Positions 34,837 through 43,325 of a stretch of DNA of 64,000 bases are shown here, in pieces. A program made the position numbers and the translations under genes. Each line of letters begins with the position of its first letter. Positions within the stretch are counted from its first letter, which is position 1. Below the pieces are notes generated by a model. That model saw only the letters and a list, made by a program, of their open reading frames with translations. It had not been told where the DNA came from and ran no database searches. Location of the stretch: assembly GCF_020532665.2 (NCBI RefSeq), contig NZ_JAIWPG020000003.1, positions 124,001 to 188,000 of the forward strand, given 5' to 3'. The stretch comes from Lelliottia sp. WAP21 (lineage in GTDB: Bacteria; Pseudomonadota; Gammaproteobacteria; Enterobacterales; Enterobacteriaceae).

Positions 34837-36531
34837 TTAGAAAGCCACTGATACGCGGTAGTAAATTGTGAGGTGATCCGGTGCCAGCCAGTCCGGATAG
34901 TTAACGGGCGTCCCGACGGTAAACTGGCTGGTGACCCATCGATTAACCGTGGTCAGGCCCATCGCCGCGCCCCACAGGGTGCCGGAAGCATAGCGGTCAA
35001 AGCCGTCTTTCTTCAGCCAGCCGCCGTCGACTGCGGCCAGCAATCCCACATCGCCCACCCACGGCAGCGTAAAGAGCGACCAGTTAAGTTCATTCCGCCA
35101 GTAGCCCCCGTTATCACCGGAGATATACTGTTCTTTGTAGCCCCGCACGGAGGTTTCGCCCCCTAACGTCAGGCGTTCGCTGCCGTAGAGTCTGTCCGGT
35201 GACCACTGAAAATAGACGCTGGTCAGCCACCACAGCTTGTCCGCCACGGGACGCTGAAAACTGCCGTTCACGCTCCATTTACGGAACTCTGCTTTTGGTA
35301 CGTCGCCATGTTTGTCGTTATCGTCCTCCGCCCCGAGCCAGGGCACGCCCTGGGTAAAGGCGGGATTGAACGTAGCCACACCGGACGCCACTTTTTGCGT
35401 ATGGTTAATACCCAGTGAGAAGCTTGAGAGTTTGCGGCTGCTGGTATCCAGCAGGACATCGTTGAGGTAGTTGTGATTGATTCGGTGTGTGATGCCCGCC
35501 GACACGCCGGTTTTGATATCGCCATTACGGAACAGCACCCAGGATCCGTTGAGGCGGTGTGTCTCCGTATCCCCTGTAGAGCGCCAGAAGTAGCCATTAT
35601 TATCAATCGTGCTGAGGTAGTTGCTCCAGCTGTAGCTGTAATCCAGCAGGCCATAGCCGTAAGGGATGCTGACACCGGCGGCAAAATTTTGTGCATCACC
35701 GCTGTTGGAGAAATCACTGCTGCGCCCGCCGCTGATAAACCACTTATCCGCCAGCCCCAGCAGGTTATTCCCGTAGAGCGCGCCGCTCAGTTGCCCCGTC
35801 CCCGTGCTTTTTTGCCCACTGTTATCAAAGCTGACGGAACCGGCCAGCGGGAATTCAGGCGTGGCGGTTAAATTCACCACCGAATAGCCTTGCTGGTCCC
35901 CCGGCAGGATTTCGATTTCAACCGGTGTTTTGCGTACCCGGTTTAATTGCTCCATGCCCTGTTCAATATCGCGCAGGTTAAGGATTTTTCCCTCCAGGCC
36001 CGGGAACGTCATCTTCAGCGTGCGCGCTGGCACCCCCTCAAGACGAATTTGCTGTAGCTTTCCTTCCAGCACGGCCAGATGGAGCACGCCACTGGTCAGA
36101 TCCTGTTCGGTTAAAAAGGCGCGGCTGGTGATATACCCGCGGCTGATATACCAACTGGAAACGGCATCGGTGAGTTTATTGAGGCGGGCCACGTCCAGAC
36201 ACTGATTGAGCCAGGGCGCGAGTAGCCGATTTTTGGCAGGCGCAGAAAGCAGGGTTGAACCTGAAAGCTCAATTCGCGTAATGAGGAAACAAGGGCCGCG
36301 CGGGGCGGACACACGGTCTGGCTTAACGGGCGGAGGCAAGACAATACTGCGCTCCAGCTCCTGCCGCTGGCGCTGGTTTTCATCCAGTCGCTGTTGCTGT
36401 TGCTCCTGAATGCTTGTTCGATCCGCAGGTGAAAGCAGTGCGGCACCCAGAGGAAACGCGAAGCAACCGTAAAGAACGACAGCGACCGATAAACTTATCA
36501 GGAAGCCCTTGTCAGAAATCCATGCTTTCAT
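34837..36531 (-). CDS. cdiB: CdiB outer-membrane transporter (TpsB/Omp85 family)
   Basis: 564 residues from the ATG at complement 36529-36531; GTG (36534) or TTG (36546) starts would add 1-5 residues. After a signal/anchor segment comes an unusually glutamine- and arginine-rich helix (EQQQQRLDENQRQRQELE), the H1 plug. Two POTRA domains follow (FLITRIELSG; VSSWYISRGYITSRAFL), then a 16-strand barrel with the conserved VRGYKEQYISGD lid-lock loop and a C-terminal aromatic (VSVAF). It exports CdiA across the outer membrane. The order cdiB-cdiA-cdiI is the E. coli-type arrangement. Confidence 0.93.
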   Translation of the reverse strand: MKAWISDKGFLISLSVAVVLYGCFAFPLGAALLSPADRTSIQEQQQQRLDENQRQRQELERSIVLPPPVKPDRVSAPRGPCFLITRIELSGSTLLSAPAKNRLLAPWLNQCLDVARLNKLTDAVSSWYISRGYITSRAFLTEQDLTSGVLHLAVLEGKLQQIRLEGVPARTLKMTFPGLEGKILNLRDIEQGMEQLNRVRKTPVEIEILPGDQQGYSVVNLTATPEFPLAGSVSFDNSGQKSTGTGQLSGALYGNNLLGLADKWFISGGRSSDFSNSGDAQNFAAGVSIPYGYGLLDYSYSWSNYLSTIDNNGYFWRSTGDTETHRLNGSWVLFRNGDIKTGVSAGITHRINHNYLNDVLLDTSSRKLSSFSLGINHTQKVASGVATFNPAFTQGVPWLGAEDDNDKHGDVPKAEFRKWSVNGSFQRPVADKLWWLTSVYFQWSPDRLYGSERLTLGGETSVRGYKEQYISGDNGGYWRNELNWSLFTLPWVGDVGLLAAVDGGWLKKDGFDRYASGTLWGAAMGLTTVNRWVTSQFTVGTPVNYPDWLAPDHLTIYYRVSVAF

Positions 36532-36546
36532 CACAAGCCCGAACAA

Positions 36547-37061
36547 ATGTAATTAATTGTTTCGTGGCAGGCTAATTGTTATTCAAAGTATTGTAAAGAT
36601 CAAAAATGAATTTTAAGGATTTTCCCGATTGATTTTTTCATTATTTGAAAAAAGATTGAATTAATCACTTTGGGAAATTAATTTTTTTTGCATGGGATCA
36701 CAGTAATAACCTTTGGGGCAGCGTCTGGCAATTGACTGAAATAACGGGGATACATGCTATGGATGCTTATATGCCCTCTGATTCCTCCGCGGTAAACAGG
36801 CATCTCAGGGTTTTATCTTTCTGGCAGCCAGGTGAGACAATATCCCTCAACCGAGCGTTGCCTAAGATTCATAGGAATATTCTCACATCTTAAGAAATCG
36901 TGCCTGACTATGTTAGCGGCGCTTTATTATAATGGCGCGGGCAGCGCCTTACCGACGATACCGCCTTTCATGAAGAGTGTGTTATCGGGTATTAAGGCGA
37001 TGCAGGGTAGAAATGAACGCGAATTCATTTCCACCCTGTAAGGCATGTTCAGACGACACGC
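36547..37061. other. Non-coding region upstream of cdiB
   Basis: The first 150 bp next to cdiB are strongly AT-rich with long A and T runs (for example near 36600-36690), as in H-NS-bound promoters of horizontally acquired loci. No clear sigma-70 pair is evident to me. The rest includes short frames (36759, 44 codons; 36832, 69 codons) without good ribosome sites or recognised similarity, which I do not call genes. Confidence 0.5.
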
Positions 37062-37514
37062 TTATCTGTGCTGAATCACCGGGATATCGCCCGTATCATT
37101 CAACGCCCCTGGAAATGTTTTTAACCACTGAGCGACTTTTTGTTTATTGATATTCACCACACTCATCCCTTCCAGGCATCCCCATAATTCTCTTGTATGC
37201 TGCGGCGTGATCACAATACAGTCTTTCATCACACGGATTTTAACCGGCATACCGCTGATAAACCCTGCGCGTGTTAACCAGTCACCACCCAGCGGAAGAT
37301 ATTTATTATCTATCCGGGCATAGAGTTCGCAGCAGGCAGCGCTTGATTCCGGCGTTTGCGCACGGGGATGGACGGGTGCCGCGCTGGTCTGGTTGCCGTG
37401 AAGACGGCGGATGCTGTTTTTGCGTACCCGCTCGCGGTTTTCAATCATGCCGGTGAAAGCATCTGATTCTGTTTTGCAAACCGTACACTCTGGCTTAAAA
37501 TTCGTGGCAGCCAT
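37062..37514 (-). CDS. symE: SymE-family toxin
   Basis: 150 residues from the ATG at complement 37512-37514, with GGAG eight bases ahead; a start at 37526 would add four residues. The C-terminal part is the SymE domain, an AbrB-like fold: YLPLGGDWLTRAGFISGMPVKIRVMKDCIVITPQ. It is longer than E. coli SymE (113 residues) because of an N-terminal region with a CxxC pair (PECTVCKTE). In E. coli SymE is an SOS-induced protein toxic at high level and controlled by the antisense RNA SymR. A LexA-type box lies upstream here and an opposing promoter faces its start codon, so the same control is probable. Confidence 0.85.
   Translation of the reverse strand: MAATNFKPECTVCKTESDAFTGMIENRERVRKNSIRRLHGNQTSAAPVHPRAQTPESSAACCELYARIDNKYLPLGGDWLTRAGFISGMPVKIRVMKDCIVITPQHTRELWGCLEGMSVVNINKQKVAQWLKTFPGALNDTGDIPVIQHR
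37474..37501 (+). promoter_or_regulatory. Candidate promoter of a SymR-like antisense RNA
   Basis: TTGCAA (37474-37479), 16 bp, TAAAAT (37496-37501) face the symE start codon from within its coding region. A transcript beginning near 37508 would run antisense to the symE start, ribosome site and 5' leader, exactly the SymR layout of E. coli. The RNA end is not defined. Inference from promoter match and position. Confidence 0.5.
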
Positions 37515-37650
37515 TTTCAACTCCATCTTAGTTGTTTGTGGTTAGCGGTATGGGGGTGTTGCAGCACCTTCATATCGCGTCTCTTCGTAAATAATTCCTG
37601 TGAAACTTACTCTGCCATTCGGCGTTATTTCTGCTGCGTATTATACCAGG

Positions 37651-37666
37651 CTGGGTATAAATACAG
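37651..37666. promoter_or_regulatory. LexA (SOS) box upstream of symE
   Basis: The 16 bases CTGGGTATAAATACAG fit CTG-N10-CAG with the AT-rich centre of enteric SOS boxes. It is 125-140 bp upstream of the symE start, leaving room for a leader that the antisense RNA would cover. E. coli symE is also LexA-controlled. Confidence 0.7.
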
Positions 37667-37802
37667 CGGTTTGGGATGGGGTAAATTTGAGAAATGCGAG
37701 GCGGATTCAGGAAATAGTGTTGTATGCGGTAAGGTGAAATTTATGTCGGTAGAAAATGATTGCACGCTGTTGAGTTGAGAGGGGCTGCAATACACCTATC
37801 GA

Positions 37803-38111
37803 TTACAGCTTCTTAAGGATTTTTTTCTTCTTTTCAGGATCAAGTTTCGGCCAGATACGAATCAAAGATGCCAGTTCATCATCTTCGGTATAGAAGTAAG
37901 CTAAAGGCACTTCAAGAACTTTAGCGATTTGACGGACGACTTCTGTGCTCGCTTGGTGAACCCCCTTCTCATAGCGATTGACACGTGCGCTCGCAGCAAA
38001 CTCATCAATTCCAGCCAAAATACCCAAATTTTTTTGTGATAAACCTATGGCCAAACGCACCTCTTTGAGGCGACGACCGAAGAGCTGATTATGAGTATTA
38101 GAAGTTTTCAT
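37803..38111 (-). CDS. XRE-family transcriptional regulator
   Basis: 102 residues. Helix-turn-helix at about 10-65: FGRRLKEVRLAIGLSQKNLGILAGI, then VNRYEKGVHQASTEVVRQIAKVLEVPLAYFY, followed by a short lysine-rich tail (LDPEKKKKILKKL). It looks like a small repressor of the Cro/C1 or controller type. There is no Shine-Dalgarno: a 19-bp palindrome ends directly at the start codon, so the mRNA may be leaderless or weakly translated. Four copies of one palindrome family lie between it and the 37-residue ORF at 38318, which points to autoregulation and control of a rightward transcript. A link to the dnd genes is possible but not shown. Confidence 0.88.
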   Translation of the reverse strand: MKTSNTHNQLFGRRLKEVRLAIGLSQKNLGILAGIDEFAASARVNRYEKGVHQASTEVVRQIAKVLEVPLAYFYTEDDELASLIRIWPKLDPEKKKKILKKL

Positions 38112-38280
38112 AACTACGATAATCGTAGTTCTTGTTAAAAGATGATACTACGATCTTCGTAGCATCCATAACGATCAGTTTCATCACCATTACATAAAAG
38201 CTCGATCGACTACGCAAAAGCTACGTAAAACGTAGTTTTTGCGTGGTTTTAAGATTCCAAAGTGGCTACGAATAACGTAG
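38112..38280. promoter_or_regulatory. Array of four palindromic operators, CTACGW-N3-WCGTAG
   Basis: Four 15-bp sites share one architecture: CTACGATAATCGTAG (38114-38128), CTACGATCTTCGTAG (38148-38162), CTACGTAAAACGTAG (38221-38235) and CTACGAATAACGTAG (38266-38280). They form two pairs with 34-bp and 45-bp centre spacing. The first pair abuts the XRE start codon; the second pair precedes a small ORF with a good ribosome site. They are the natural binding sites for the XRE regulator. Confidence 0.8.
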
Positions 38281-38317
38281 CTTCTTAATCAGGCGATCAT
38301 TTTAAGGGAGATAAAAA

Positions 38318-38431
38318 ATGGATTTGCATTACTCAAACAACATCATGGTATTCAGAGGAAGAGGAGCGGTCTCGAAAGATTATCAAGACTGGGCTGTATC
38401 AGTTTACAGCGCTAAACCGATATTGGCTTAA
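38318..38431 (+). CDS. Unannotated 37-residue ORF downstream of the operator array
   Basis: ATG at 38318 behind AAGGGAG with 7-base spacing, ending TAA at 38429-38431. The peptide starts MDLHYSNNIMVFRGRGAVSK and ends SVYSAKPILA. No similarity is recognised and there is no membrane segment. It sits between the second operator pair and the dnd promoter, transcribed toward dndB, so it could be a small regulator or antirepressor, or the remnant of a longer gene. The ribosome site and the regulatory setting are the only support. Confidence 0.45.
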   Translation: MDLHYSNNIMVFRGRGAVSKDYQDWAVSVYSAKPILA

Positions 38432-38490
38432 AAATGGAACGTTGTTAGATCGAAGCATGACACTGAGAAGAGCTAAGCACAGCAAAGAGT

Positions 38491-38581
38491 TACGTTAAAT
38501 CATACGTAATTTTTTAACACTTTGTGTTTTATCGGTATAAAAACTTCGTTCTCACCATTTTTTTACGTAAAATGTGACGTA
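38491..38581 (+). promoter_or_regulatory. dndBCDE promoter flanked by two TACG-N10-CGTA operators
   Basis: A sigma-70-like promoter, TTAACA (38514-38519), 16 bp, TATAAA (38536-38541), is bracketed by two sites with the form TTACG-N10-CGTAA. The cores are TACGTTAAATCATACGTA (38491-38508) and TACGTAAAATGTGACGTA (38564-38581). The pattern TACG-N10-CGTA is, to my knowledge, the reported target of DptB/DndB in Salmonella, which represses its own operon. One site abuts the -35 and the other covers the early transcript, a good layout for repression. Confidence 0.8.
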
Positions 38582-38609
38582 ATTGCGTATTTTTAACAGG
38601 GAATCGAAC

Positions 38610-39695
38610 ATGGCTAATTTTGATGCAGATTATTGCTACTCTTTCCCAGCGGTAAGAGGTGTCCAGGCTGGTCGACCTTTCTACATCGCGACATGCCCAA
38701 TGCGCATTATCCCGAAGATCTTTAGCTTCGATGAAACAGATGTACCGCCAGAGCTGCGTGCCCAACGTATCTTGAATAAATCGCGAATTCCAGAAATGGT
38801 GCGTTATTTGCTTGAGAACCCTAAAGATTATGTATTTTCTGCATTGACTGCATCCATTGCGGTCGATGTTCAGTTTGACGAGTTCGCAAACTCCAACAAC
38901 CTTGGAACGCTTCGCGTACCAATGGATGCCCAAATTCTTATAAATGACGGACAACATCGCCGTAAGGCTATCGAGGATGCCCTTTCTGAGCGTCCCGAAT
39001 TAGGGCAGGATAACATCCCTGTATTGTTCTTCGTTGATGAAGGTTTAAAGCGTAGTCAGCAGATGTTTGCAGACCTGAATAAATACGCCATCCGCCCCAG
39101 CCCATCATTATCCGCCCTTTACGACCATCGCGATGTAAGCTCGAACCTTGCGCGCTATCTTGCGATGTCTATTGAGCCGTTTATAGGTCTTACTGAACTT
39201 GAGAAATCCAGTATCAGCATGCTTTCGAATAAGCTTTTCACCTTAAGCAGTATTAAACAGGCAACACGAGCTCTGCTTGGTAAAGACCCTAAAGTAGGCA
39301 GCATTGAGGACAATACTCATATCGCTACGCTTTACTGGCAGGCTATTTTCAAAGTCATGCCAGACTGGCAGCTTGCTGCGCGTAAAGAAGTTTCTCCGGC
39401 ACAGCTCCGCCAGGATTATGTTCATGCCCATGGTATCGGTTTGCAGGCTTTGGGCCTTCTGGGCCGTTCACTGTTAGTTGAAGAACCTGATCACTGGCAG
39501 GAAAAACTTACGAAGCTAAAAAGCTTTGACTGGCGTAAAAGCAATCCTGAGATGATTAAGCGGGCAATGCAGCATGGCAAGCTGAGCAAAACCGGTACCG
39601 CCATTCAGCTAACATGCAACGCTTTAAAAGCAGCGCTGTCTCTCCCTCTTTCTCCTGAAGAACAAGAGCTTGAAGCTCAAATGGTTGTATCATGA
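38610..39695 (+). CDS. dndB: DndB (DptB), DGQHR-domain regulator of DNA phosphorothioation
   Basis: 361 residues from the ATG at 38610, which has an AGGGA ribosome site; the frame is open further upstream but without a better start. The family hallmark DGQHRRKAI is at residues 113-121 in ILINDGQHR, followed by LFFVDEGLKRSQQMFADLNKYA, typical of DGQHR proteins related to ParB/Srx folds. DndB represses dnd transcription and is dispensable for sulfur insertion. Two sites of its reported binding pattern lie at its promoter. Its stop overlaps the dndC start by 4 bp (ATGA). Confidence 0.93.
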   Translation: MANFDADYCYSFPAVRGVQAGRPFYIATCPMRIIPKIFSFDETDVPPELRAQRILNKSRIPEMVRYLLENPKDYVFSALTASIAVDVQFDEFANSNNLGTLRVPMDAQILINDGQHRRKAIEDALSERPELGQDNIPVLFFVDEGLKRSQQMFADLNKYAIRPSPSLSALYDHRDVSSNLARYLAMSIEPFIGLTELEKSSISMLSNKLFTLSSIKQATRALLGKDPKVGSIEDNTHIATLYWQAIFKVMPDWQLAARKEVSPAQLRQDYVHAHGIGLQALGLLGRSLLVEEPDHWQEKLTKLKSFDWRKSNPEMIKRAMQHGKLSKTGTAIQLTCNALKAALSLPLSPEEQELEAQMVVS

Positions 39696-41326
39696 GTACA
39701 TTAACTCAGGCCTATGATCTGGCCGACTATGAAGATTTTATAAACAAAGAGCAATTTGCTGGGCGTCCTCTGGCCGAATATGTTGCCGAAGTGCAAAGAA
39801 TTTATTGTGCGGACAAACGTCCGTGGGTAATTGGCTACAGCGGTGGGAAAGACTCTTCCGCCGTAATCACTCTGGTGTATCTGGCATTACTCGGCCTGCC
39901 CCCGGAAATGCGCAGCAAAGATGTTTTTTTAGTGTCATCCGATACGCTGGTGGAAACGCCAGTCGTTGTGGACCTGATTAAGAAAACGATGTTGCAGATT
40001 GAGGCAGGGGCAAAGCGCAATGGTCTGCCGATCACCCAACATGCCGTGATGCCTAAAACTAATGAAACTTTCTGGGTTAATCTGCTGGGGAAAGGGTATC
40101 CAGCTCCAACCCGTAGTTTCCGCTGGTGTACTGAGCGTATGAAAATCAATCCAGTGAGTGACTTTATTAAAGATAAGGTCAGCCAGTTTGATGAAGTTAT
40201 TGTTGTACTGGGTTCACGCAGCAGTGAAAGCGCTTCCCGCGCGCAGGTTATCGCAAAACACAAAATTGATGGCTCACGCCTGGCCCGGCATACCACGCTG
40301 GCAAATGCGTTTATCTATACCCCTATTGATACCTGGGATGTAGAAGACGTCTGGAAACTGCTGCGTGGCGCTTTCCGCTATGCTCCTGAAGATATCGACG
40401 AATGGGAAAGCCCGTGGGGTGGAAACAATCGCCCTCTTTGGACGCTTTATATGGACTCTTCCGCACAGGGTGAGTGCCCCCTGGTGATCGACGAAAGTAC
40501 CCCCTCGTGCGGAAACTCCCGCTTTGGCTGCTGGACCTGTACCGTGGTCACCAAAGATAAAGCGATGGAAAGTCTGATCAAAAACGGCGAAGAGTGGATG
40601 TCTCCGTTGTTGAAATATCGCGATCTGCTGGCGTTTACCACCGATCCGGTGAATAAAGACAAGTTTCGAAACTATAAGCGCCGCACTGGCAAGGTGAGCT
40701 ATCAGTACGCTAAAGACGGCGAAGATCGCAGCGCAGAGCGTAAGCATGTTCCTGGCCCCTACTGGCTCCAATACCGTCAGCAGTGGTTAAAAAATTTACT
40801 GGAAATTGAGCGCGATTTAAACGCCCAGGGCCACACGATTACATTAATTACCCAGCCAGAGCTACACGCAATCCGTCAAGAATGGTTGAAAGATCCTAAT
40901 GAGCCAGACTGGCACGACACTTTGCCGGGTATTTACCGCGAGGTATATCAGCAGGATCTGAACTGGGTAGTTGACGATCAATCACGCTTTGATGCCAGCG
41001 ATGCTGATTTGCTTGCCCAGATAACGCAAGGGTTCGACGTAGTACCTGAAATGGTGATGAAACTCATTGAGCTGGAAACCTCGATGGAAGGGTTAAGCCG
41101 TCGTCAGGGGATTTTTGACAAGCTCAGCACAATATTGAAGCAAGACTGGGGCAGCCTGGAAGAGATTCAGCAGCAGCAGGCAACGCTGCAAAAACGCAAC
41201 GATCGGGATATTCATCAGGACGAGGTGGATAAGCTAGAAGCTGAACTTCAGACTTTACAGCGCAGAATCATCGATGCGGGTGAATCGTCTGCGCTTATCG
41301 ATGAGGAAAATGAACGTGCTCATTAA
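39692..41326 (+). CDS. dndC: DndC (DptC), PP-loop ATP pyrophosphatase for DNA sulfur modification
   Basis: 544 residues, in the PAPS-reductase-like superfamily. The PP-loop SGGKDSS is at 50-56 in WVIGYSGGKDSSAVITL. RSFRWCTERMKINP (C146) matches the family's second motif, and C262, C273, C280 and C283 (the last three in PSCGNSRFGCWTC) are candidates for the iron-sulfur cluster ligands. It is thought to activate the DNA backbone and transfer sulfur supplied by a cysteine desulfurase. No dndA is in this window, as in other enteric clusters where IscS serves. A coiled C-terminal region (EIQQQQATLQKRNDR) is present. Confidence 0.95.
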   Translation: MSTLTQAYDLADYEDFINKEQFAGRPLAEYVAEVQRIYCADKRPWVIGYSGGKDSSAVITLVYLALLGLPPEMRSKDVFLVSSDTLVETPVVVDLIKKTMLQIEAGAKRNGLPITQHAVMPKTNETFWVNLLGKGYPAPTRSFRWCTERMKINPVSDFIKDKVSQFDEVIVVLGSRSSESASRAQVIAKHKIDGSRLARHTTLANAFIYTPIDTWDVEDVWKLLRGAFRYAPEDIDEWESPWGGNNRPLWTLYMDSSAQGECPLVIDESTPSCGNSRFGCWTCTVVTKDKAMESLIKNGEEWMSPLLKYRDLLAFTTDPVNKDKFRNYKRRTGKVSYQYAKDGEDRSAERKHVPGPYWLQYRQQWLKNLLEIERDLNAQGHTITLITQPELHAIRQEWLKDPNEPDWHDTLPGIYREVYQQDLNWVVDDQSRFDASDADLLAQITQGFDVVPEMVMKLIELETSMEGLSRRQGIFDKLSTILKQDWGSLEEIQQQQATLQKRNDRDIHQDEVDKLEAELQTLQRRIIDAGESSALIDEENERAH

Positions 41327-43325
41327 GCAACTGGTATTACATAATTTTCGCGTTTTTTGTGGCACGCACATCATTGATCTGGCTCCCAGAAAGCGGCCTC
41401 ATGAAGCAACCCCTCGCCCGATAGTTCTATTTGGTGGTTTAAATGGGGCAGGGAAAACATCTATTTTGTCGGCAATTCGACTGGCACTATATGGGCGTTT
41501 AGCGTTTGGCTCGGCAATGCAGCAGCAGGAGTATGTTGAACAACTCGGAGCACTGGTGCACAACGGGACGTATACAGCAGAGCGACCGGATGAGGCCTCA
41601 GTAGAACTGACCTTTACCTACAACCAAAACGGCCATGAGACGGAATTCACCGTCACGCGTAGCTGGAAGAAAGGAAAGAAAGATCGTCTCTCTTTGCAGC
41701 AGGATGGACAACCGCGTAGTGAACTCAGTTATGACCAGTGCCAGGGGTTTTTGAATGAATTAATTCCTCACGGTGTTGCCGATCTTTTCTTTTTTGATGG
41801 AGAGAAGATTGCGGAGTTAGCGGAAGATGAATCCGGCAATATTCTGCGTACAGCGGTGCGTCGTTTGTTGGGACTGGATCTGATCGCCAGACTGCAAAAT
41901 GACCTGATGATTTTTGTCAAACGCCAGCAAACCGCGCAGTTAGGTGGCTCCCAGCAACAGCAGGTCGAAGCGCTTGAGACAAAGATTAAAACGCTCGCCG
42001 GTCAGGCGGAGAAATTGCTAGAAGAGGCCGATTTCGTCAACTCGCGGATTGAATTTTTATCCCAGGACATTATTCGCCATGAGGGATTGTTAAATGCGCA
42101 GGGTGGTGCATTTGCCCAGACTAAAGCACAGGAAAAACAGAAAGTTGAAACGCTGTTAAAAGAAAAAGAGCGTCTGGAAAAAGCGTTACGACATGAATGC
42201 GATGGATCGTTGCCCTATGCGTTAGCGCCTAATACGTTGTCGCGGTTGCTGGAAAAAATTGCCAATGAAGCACAGATCAAGCAGGCGAAAAATTTTGAGA
42301 CGGAGTTAAATCAATTCTTAACTCAACTCAAAAATGATATCGCATTCCGTTCCAGCAGTGAGAGCAGTACCAGAGCCATTGCTACCGAAGCGATTACCAA
42401 TAATTTGGACGCATATATGGCAGCCAAACCAAAAGGTGATTTGCTGTTTGATATTTCTGAACGTGAAGCCGGTATGCTCCAGCAGTCCATTGAGCAAGAC
42501 AGCAAAAAAGCATGGCAGCGTTTTGATATGTACCGCCAACAATTAGCGGATATTGAACAACAACTGGAGCAGGCCGCAGCAAATATTGCTCGTGCCCCAG
42601 AAGACGAGCAGTTAATGGATCTCTTTGCAGCATTACGCGATCTCGATCATAAGCGTGAAAAACAGCGGCAAAAATATCGCTCGTTGCTGGAAGAAGCTAA
42701 ACGGACGAAACAGCAGCAACTGGACTGTGTTCGTCAGGTACAGAAAGCACATGACATCACGCGTAGCCAACATGGTCTTAGCAGTGCGTTTAAAAACGCG
42801 CAGGAGACCATTAACTTACTCGATTATTACAGCGATGTGTTAACACAGGCGCGAGTGAAAAAGTTATCTGCTAACTTTGAAATTGCCTACCACAAGCTGG
42901 CTCGTAAAGAGGATTTACAGCTTAATGCGCACATAAATCCACATACATTTGATGTTGAACTGGTGGATGAAAAGGGTTCTGTGATTAATCGCAAGCTGCT
43001 TTCTGCGGGTGAAAAGCAGATTTATGCGATTGCCATTCTGGAGGCGCTGGCAAAAACTTCTGGGCGTGATTTCCCGGTGATTATTGATACGCCGTTAGGA
43101 CGTCTGGATTCTCAGCATCGGGATAAGTTGATTAATCATTATTTCCCGGAGGCCAGCCACCAGGTTGTGCTGCTATCCACCGATACTGAAGTAGACGAGC
43201 GTTATTTCGTCGATCGACTGCGTGATGATATTTCTCATGCTTATGAGATTGTGTTTAATGCACATACCAAATCATCTGCGCTGAAACCCGGTTATTTCTG
43301 GGAATTAACTAAGGAGGCAGTCTGA
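41310..43325 (+). CDS. dndD: DndD (DptD), SMC/Rad50-like ATPase for DNA sulfur modification
   Basis: 671 residues from the ATG at 41310 (GAGGAAA ribosome site), overlapping dndC by 17 bp. The head has Walker A at 42-51 (GGLNGAGKTS) after the Rad50-like start LVLHNFRVFCGTHIIDL. A coiled-coil middle (VEALETKIKTLAGQAEKLLEEAD; KQKVETLLKEKERLEKAL) follows, then an ABC signature-like LLSAGEKQIYAIAILEAL and Walker B FPVIIDTPLGRLDSQHR. DndD ATPase is proposed to shape or nick DNA for sulfur insertion with DndC and DndE. Its stop overlaps the dndE start by one base. Confidence 0.95.
   Translation: MNVLIKQLVLHNFRVFCGTHIIDLAPRKRPHEATPRPIVLFGGLNGAGKTSILSAIRLALYGRLAFGSAMQQQEYVEQLGALVHNGTYTAERPDEASVELTFTYNQNGHETEFTVTRSWKKGKKDRLSLQQDGQPRSELSYDQCQGFLNELIPHGVADLFFFDGEKIAELAEDESGNILRTAVRRLLGLDLIARLQNDLMIFVKRQQTAQLGGSQQQQVEALETKIKTLAGQAEKLLEEADFVNSRIEFLSQDIIRHEGLLNAQGGAFAQTKAQEKQKVETLLKEKERLEKALRHECDGSLPYALAPNTLSRLLEKIANEAQIKQAKNFETELNQFLTQLKNDIAFRSSSESSTRAIATEAITNNLDAYMAAKPKGDLLFDISEREAGMLQQSIEQDSKKAWQRFDMYRQQLADIEQQLEQAAANIARAPEDEQLMDLFAALRDLDHKREKQRQKYRSLLEEAKRTKQQQLDCVRQVQKAHDITRSQHGLSSAFKNAQETINLLDYYSDVLTQARVKKLSANFEIAYHKLARKEDLQLNAHINPHTFDVELVDEKGSVINRKLLSAGEKQIYAIAILEALAKTSGRDFPVIIDTPLGRLDSQHRDKLINHYFPEASHQVVLLSTDTEVDERYFVDRLRDDISHAYEIVFNAHTKSSALKPGYFWELTKEAV

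Noticed and set aside
36832-37041. 69-codon plus-strand frame upstream of cdiB
   Set aside because: No ribosome site and no recognisable similarity; the neighbouring 44-codon frame at 36759 is no better. Left as non-coding.
37041-38112. Second copy of the leuX 3' end as the outer attachment site of the island
   Set aside because: By eye no match to GGTTCGAGTCC or CTTCGGCACCA was found here; a computed search is needed, so no site is reported.
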